A program made the translations under genes and the position numbers. A DNA stretch of 10,533 bases from Gonium pectorale (lineage: Eukaryota > Chlorophyta > Chlorophyceae > Chlamydomonadales > Volvocaceae), in the NCBI GenBank assembly GCA_001584585.1, contig LSYV01000425.1, positions 6,083 to 16,615 of the forward strand, read 5' to 3'. The notes beneath the pieces are model-generated. The model saw nothing but the letters and a program-made list of their open reading frames with translations. It ran no database searches and was not told the DNA's origin. Positions 9,575 to 10,533 of the stretch are shown piece by piece. Every line of letters starts with the position of its first letter. Position 1 is the first letter of the stretch.

Positions 9575-10533
9575 GGACGAGGCCGTCCTGCGCGAGCTGT
9601 GGGACGCGGGAGAGGGTTTTGAAGGCCGTGACAGTGAGGGGCAAGAGAGCATGCAGGAGACAATCCAAAAGGTCTGCCGGTCGCCGGTCGCGTGACGGGA
9701 CGTGATGGGACGGGACAGGACATGATGAGACGTGATGTGACGTGACTCCGCTGTGCCGCACTCCCCGCTGCCCCCGTCGTCGCTCGCAGAGCTGGTCGTG
9801 GGGGAGGTGTCCTCGCTGACGGACCTCAACCGCCGCCTGGCGAGGGCCATCCGCGGAGCCGCAGGCGGGGCCGGAGCCCGCGTGCTGCCCGACCCGCAGC
9901 AGTGGCAGGCATGGCACGGCAGCCTGCGGACGCCGGACCGCCCCAACGGTGAGCAGTCCGTGACTGGCTGCCCCCGCAGGAGCATCAGGCGAAACGCCAA
10001 ACTGCACCCATGGCGTACACTGTTGCGGCTCCGCCTGGGCGGCTGCCAAACCAGGGAAGCCGGGGCCGGCCCTCCTCCTGACGTCACGGCGTGTCCCCTG
10101 GGAACCCGGCTCGCTGCGCCCACCGCTTCGTGCCCCACCCCCTCACAGCGTCCAATACAACCCCCCGCTTGACATTGCCCCCGGGGCTGCGTGGACCCGC
10201 AGGTGTGGTGGATCAGGGCGGCGCTCATCTGCCGCCCAGCCCTGCCTTCTGGCAGGCGCAGAAGAGCTGGACCGCTGCGTGGCTCACCCGCCACGCGCAG
10301 CACCGCCAGTCGCTGCCCCTGCCCCTGCCCCTGCCCCTGGGGGACACAGGCGAGGCCCCTGCCTGGGCCTCGGCCTCAGGCGCCGTTGCCGCCCAGGCGC
10401 CAGCCGGCGGGCTGCCAGGCGGACGGTCGCAAGCACAGACGCCGCGAGGGAGTGCCGGCGGGCCGGGCGCCGTGCCGGCCAACAGCCTGGAGCTGAGGGC
10501 GTGGCCTCGGGTTGAGGTGCGCGAGGGTGGGGG
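4043..10533 (+). CDS. PLAT-like N-terminus plus multi-EF-hand calcium-binding protein, 16 exons seen, 3' partial
   Basis: Exons: 4043-4072, 4237-4344, 4654-4722, 5004-5067, 5299-5453, 5805-5943, 6224 (or 6167)-6361, 6487-6527, 6836-6886, 7276-7362, 7497-7652, 8175-8392, 8581-8833, 9195-9396, 9790-9948, 10203-10516 or beyond. All junctions are phase-consistent, giving at least 728 residues. The ATG follows an in-frame TAA at 4010-4012. Residues 8-66 (YVVLIHTGDAWGRG and the following strands) resemble the first half of a PLAT/LH2 domain. Canonical EF-hand loops lie at 124-135, 160-171 and 377-388 (D-x-S/N-x-D-G-x-L-x-x-x-E). A degenerate pair lies at 489-500 and about 526-540. Weaker EF-like segments lie near 232, 278 and 339. 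The end is a helical stretch (exon 15), then a Pro/Ala/Gly-rich tail with (Leu-Pro)4. No signal peptide or membrane segment is seen. PLAT folds usually bind lipid or protein partners and EF-hands sense calcium, so a calcium-dependent membrane-associated role is inference. Exons 3, 4 and 7 are the least certain. The gene continues past the window. Confidence 0.82.
4092..4119 (+). repeat. Clustered G-runs in intron 1 (G-quadruplex-like)
   Basis: Runs of 11, 5, 4 and 4 G are separated by one or two bases, starting 19 nt after the first splice donor at 4073. The transcript carries the G-rich strand, so an RNA quadruplex close to the first donor is possible. The base pattern is certain; any function is inference. 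Confidence 0.7.
4345..4653 (+). other. Intron 2 of the EF-hand gene
   Basis: The 309-nt interval has a GTGGGG donor and GGCGCAG acceptor, phase 0, inside the PLAT-like region. A UGUAA motif occurs at 4478-4482 (sense strand) as part of TGTAATA, so premature polyadenylation is conceivable but unsupported. No exon is recognised. Confidence 0.55.
5091..5114 (+). repeat. (GT)12 microsatellite in intron 4
   Basis: Twelve GT units lie 23 nt after the chosen donor at 5068 (GTGAGG). Every GT in the tract could mimic a donor, but ending exon 4 at 5067 gives the phase that exon 5 requires and a better donor consensus. Confidence 0.95.
5499..5508 (+). repeat. G10 homopolymer in intron 5
   Basis: Ten consecutive G about 45 nt inside the 351-nt intron between the first two EF-hand exons. 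A similar G9 run lies at 4850-4858 in intron 3 and a C11 run at 8553-8563 in intron 12, close to the exon 13 acceptor. Confidence 0.9.
6887..7275 (+). other. Intron 9 of the EF-hand gene, with a less GC-rich island
   Basis: The 389-nt interval is bounded by GTGAGA and CCGCAG and is phase 0 on both sides. From about 6955 to 7060 the base composition is visibly less GC-rich than elsewhere. No domain is recognised on either strand. Confidence 0.6.
7363..7496 (+). other. Apparent GC-AG intron (intron 10 of the EF-hand gene)
   Basis: Exon 10 ends at CAG, followed by GCAAGT. The acceptor is ACACAG before 7497. Using the GC donor joins exons 10 and 11 in phase 0. The nearest GT (7367) gives phase 1 and would break the frame. 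Known GC-AG introns usually have an otherwise perfect donor like this one. Confidence 0.65.
7653..8174 (+). other. Longest intron of the EF-hand gene, no exon recognised inside
   Basis: The 522-nt interval has a GTGTGC donor and a GCCGCAG acceptor and is phase 0 on both sides. Its 3' third is pyrimidine-rich. Frames inside give Arg-rich translations without a recognisable motif, so I treat it as one intron, though a short missed exon cannot be excluded. Confidence 0.6.
8834..9194 (+). other. Intron 13 of the EF-hand gene
   Basis: The 361-nt interval with a GTGCGG donor and CCCGCAG acceptor separates the two degenerate EF-hand exons, phase 0 on both sides. Just after the donor there is a short run of near-repeats of GGTGCGGTGGG type. 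Nothing else is recognised. Confidence 0.6.
9537..9572 (+). repeat. (TGCC)9 tetranucleotide repeat in intron 14
   Basis: Nine perfect TGCC units, followed by TGGG. The tract lies in the 393-nt intron between exons 14 and 15. It is open in the frame encoding Cys-Leu-Pro-Ala repeats, but no acceptor joins that frame well to exon 14. Confidence 0.95.
9691..9746 (+). repeat. Degenerate decamer minisatellite in intron 14
   Basis: About six tandem copies of a 10-base unit with consensus CGTGATGGGA. Copies begin at 9691, 9701, 9711, 9721, 9731 and 9741 and differ at one to several positions. The array ends about 45 nt before the acceptor of exon 15 (AG at 9788-9789). Confidence 0.85.
10313..10336 (+). 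repeat. (CTGCCC)4 hexamer repeat in coding exon 16
   Basis: Four perfect hexamers, in frame, encode (Leu-Pro)4 at the start of the low-complexity C-terminal tail. A period divisible by three lets length changes keep the frame. Confidence 0.9.

Overview
The window looks like nuclear DNA of a GC-rich green alga of the Chlamydomonas/volvocine type. Evidence: very high GC, many short to medium introns (65 to about 520 nt) with GTGNGT-like donors and GCAG acceptors, Ala/Gly/Pro-rich coding sequence, simple-sequence repeats confined to introns, and UGUAA polyadenylation motifs instead of AAUAAA. The genus assignment is inference; no rRNA or marker gene is present. I see no operons, bacterial signals, tRNA, CRISPR array or intact transposon.

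Two protein genes lie head to head. The first, on the minus strand, runs from an ATG at 3465 to a stop at 690 in five exons (3465-3328, 3262-3055, 2916-2477, 2200-1235, 968-690). All four junctions keep phase and give a 676-residue protein with an N-terminal F-box, a leucine-rich middle and about six C-terminal ankyrin repeats. It is probably a substrate receptor of an SCF-type ubiquitin ligase. Its 3' UTR extends leftward, with UGUAA motifs at 571-567 and 68-64.

Positions 3466-4042 (577 bp) separate the two start codons and must hold both promoters. The second gene starts at 4043 on the plus strand and runs off the right edge. I resolve 16 phase-consistent exons: 4043-4072, 4237-4344, 4654-4722, 5004-5067, 5299-5453, 5805-5943, 6224 (or 6167)-6361, 6487-6527, 6836-6886, 7276-7362, 7497-7652, 8175-8392, 8581-8833, 9195-9396, 9790-9948 and 10203 to about 10516. 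The product, at least about 728 residues, begins with what looks like the first half of a PLAT/LH2 beta-sandwich. An array of EF-hand units follows: three canonical, two clearly degenerate and possibly three with shortened loops. After that comes a helical segment and a low-complexity Pro/Ala/Gly tail. It is likely a calcium-responsive protein of unknown process.

Introns of the second gene carry a (GT)12 tract, nine TGCC units, a decamer minisatellite, long G and C runs and one apparent GC-AG intron. Nothing ties the two genes to a single pathway beyond their shared upstream region. I found no previously undescribed multi-gene system. The most notable points are the two domain architectures, the mixed EF-hand array and the splice-site oddities.
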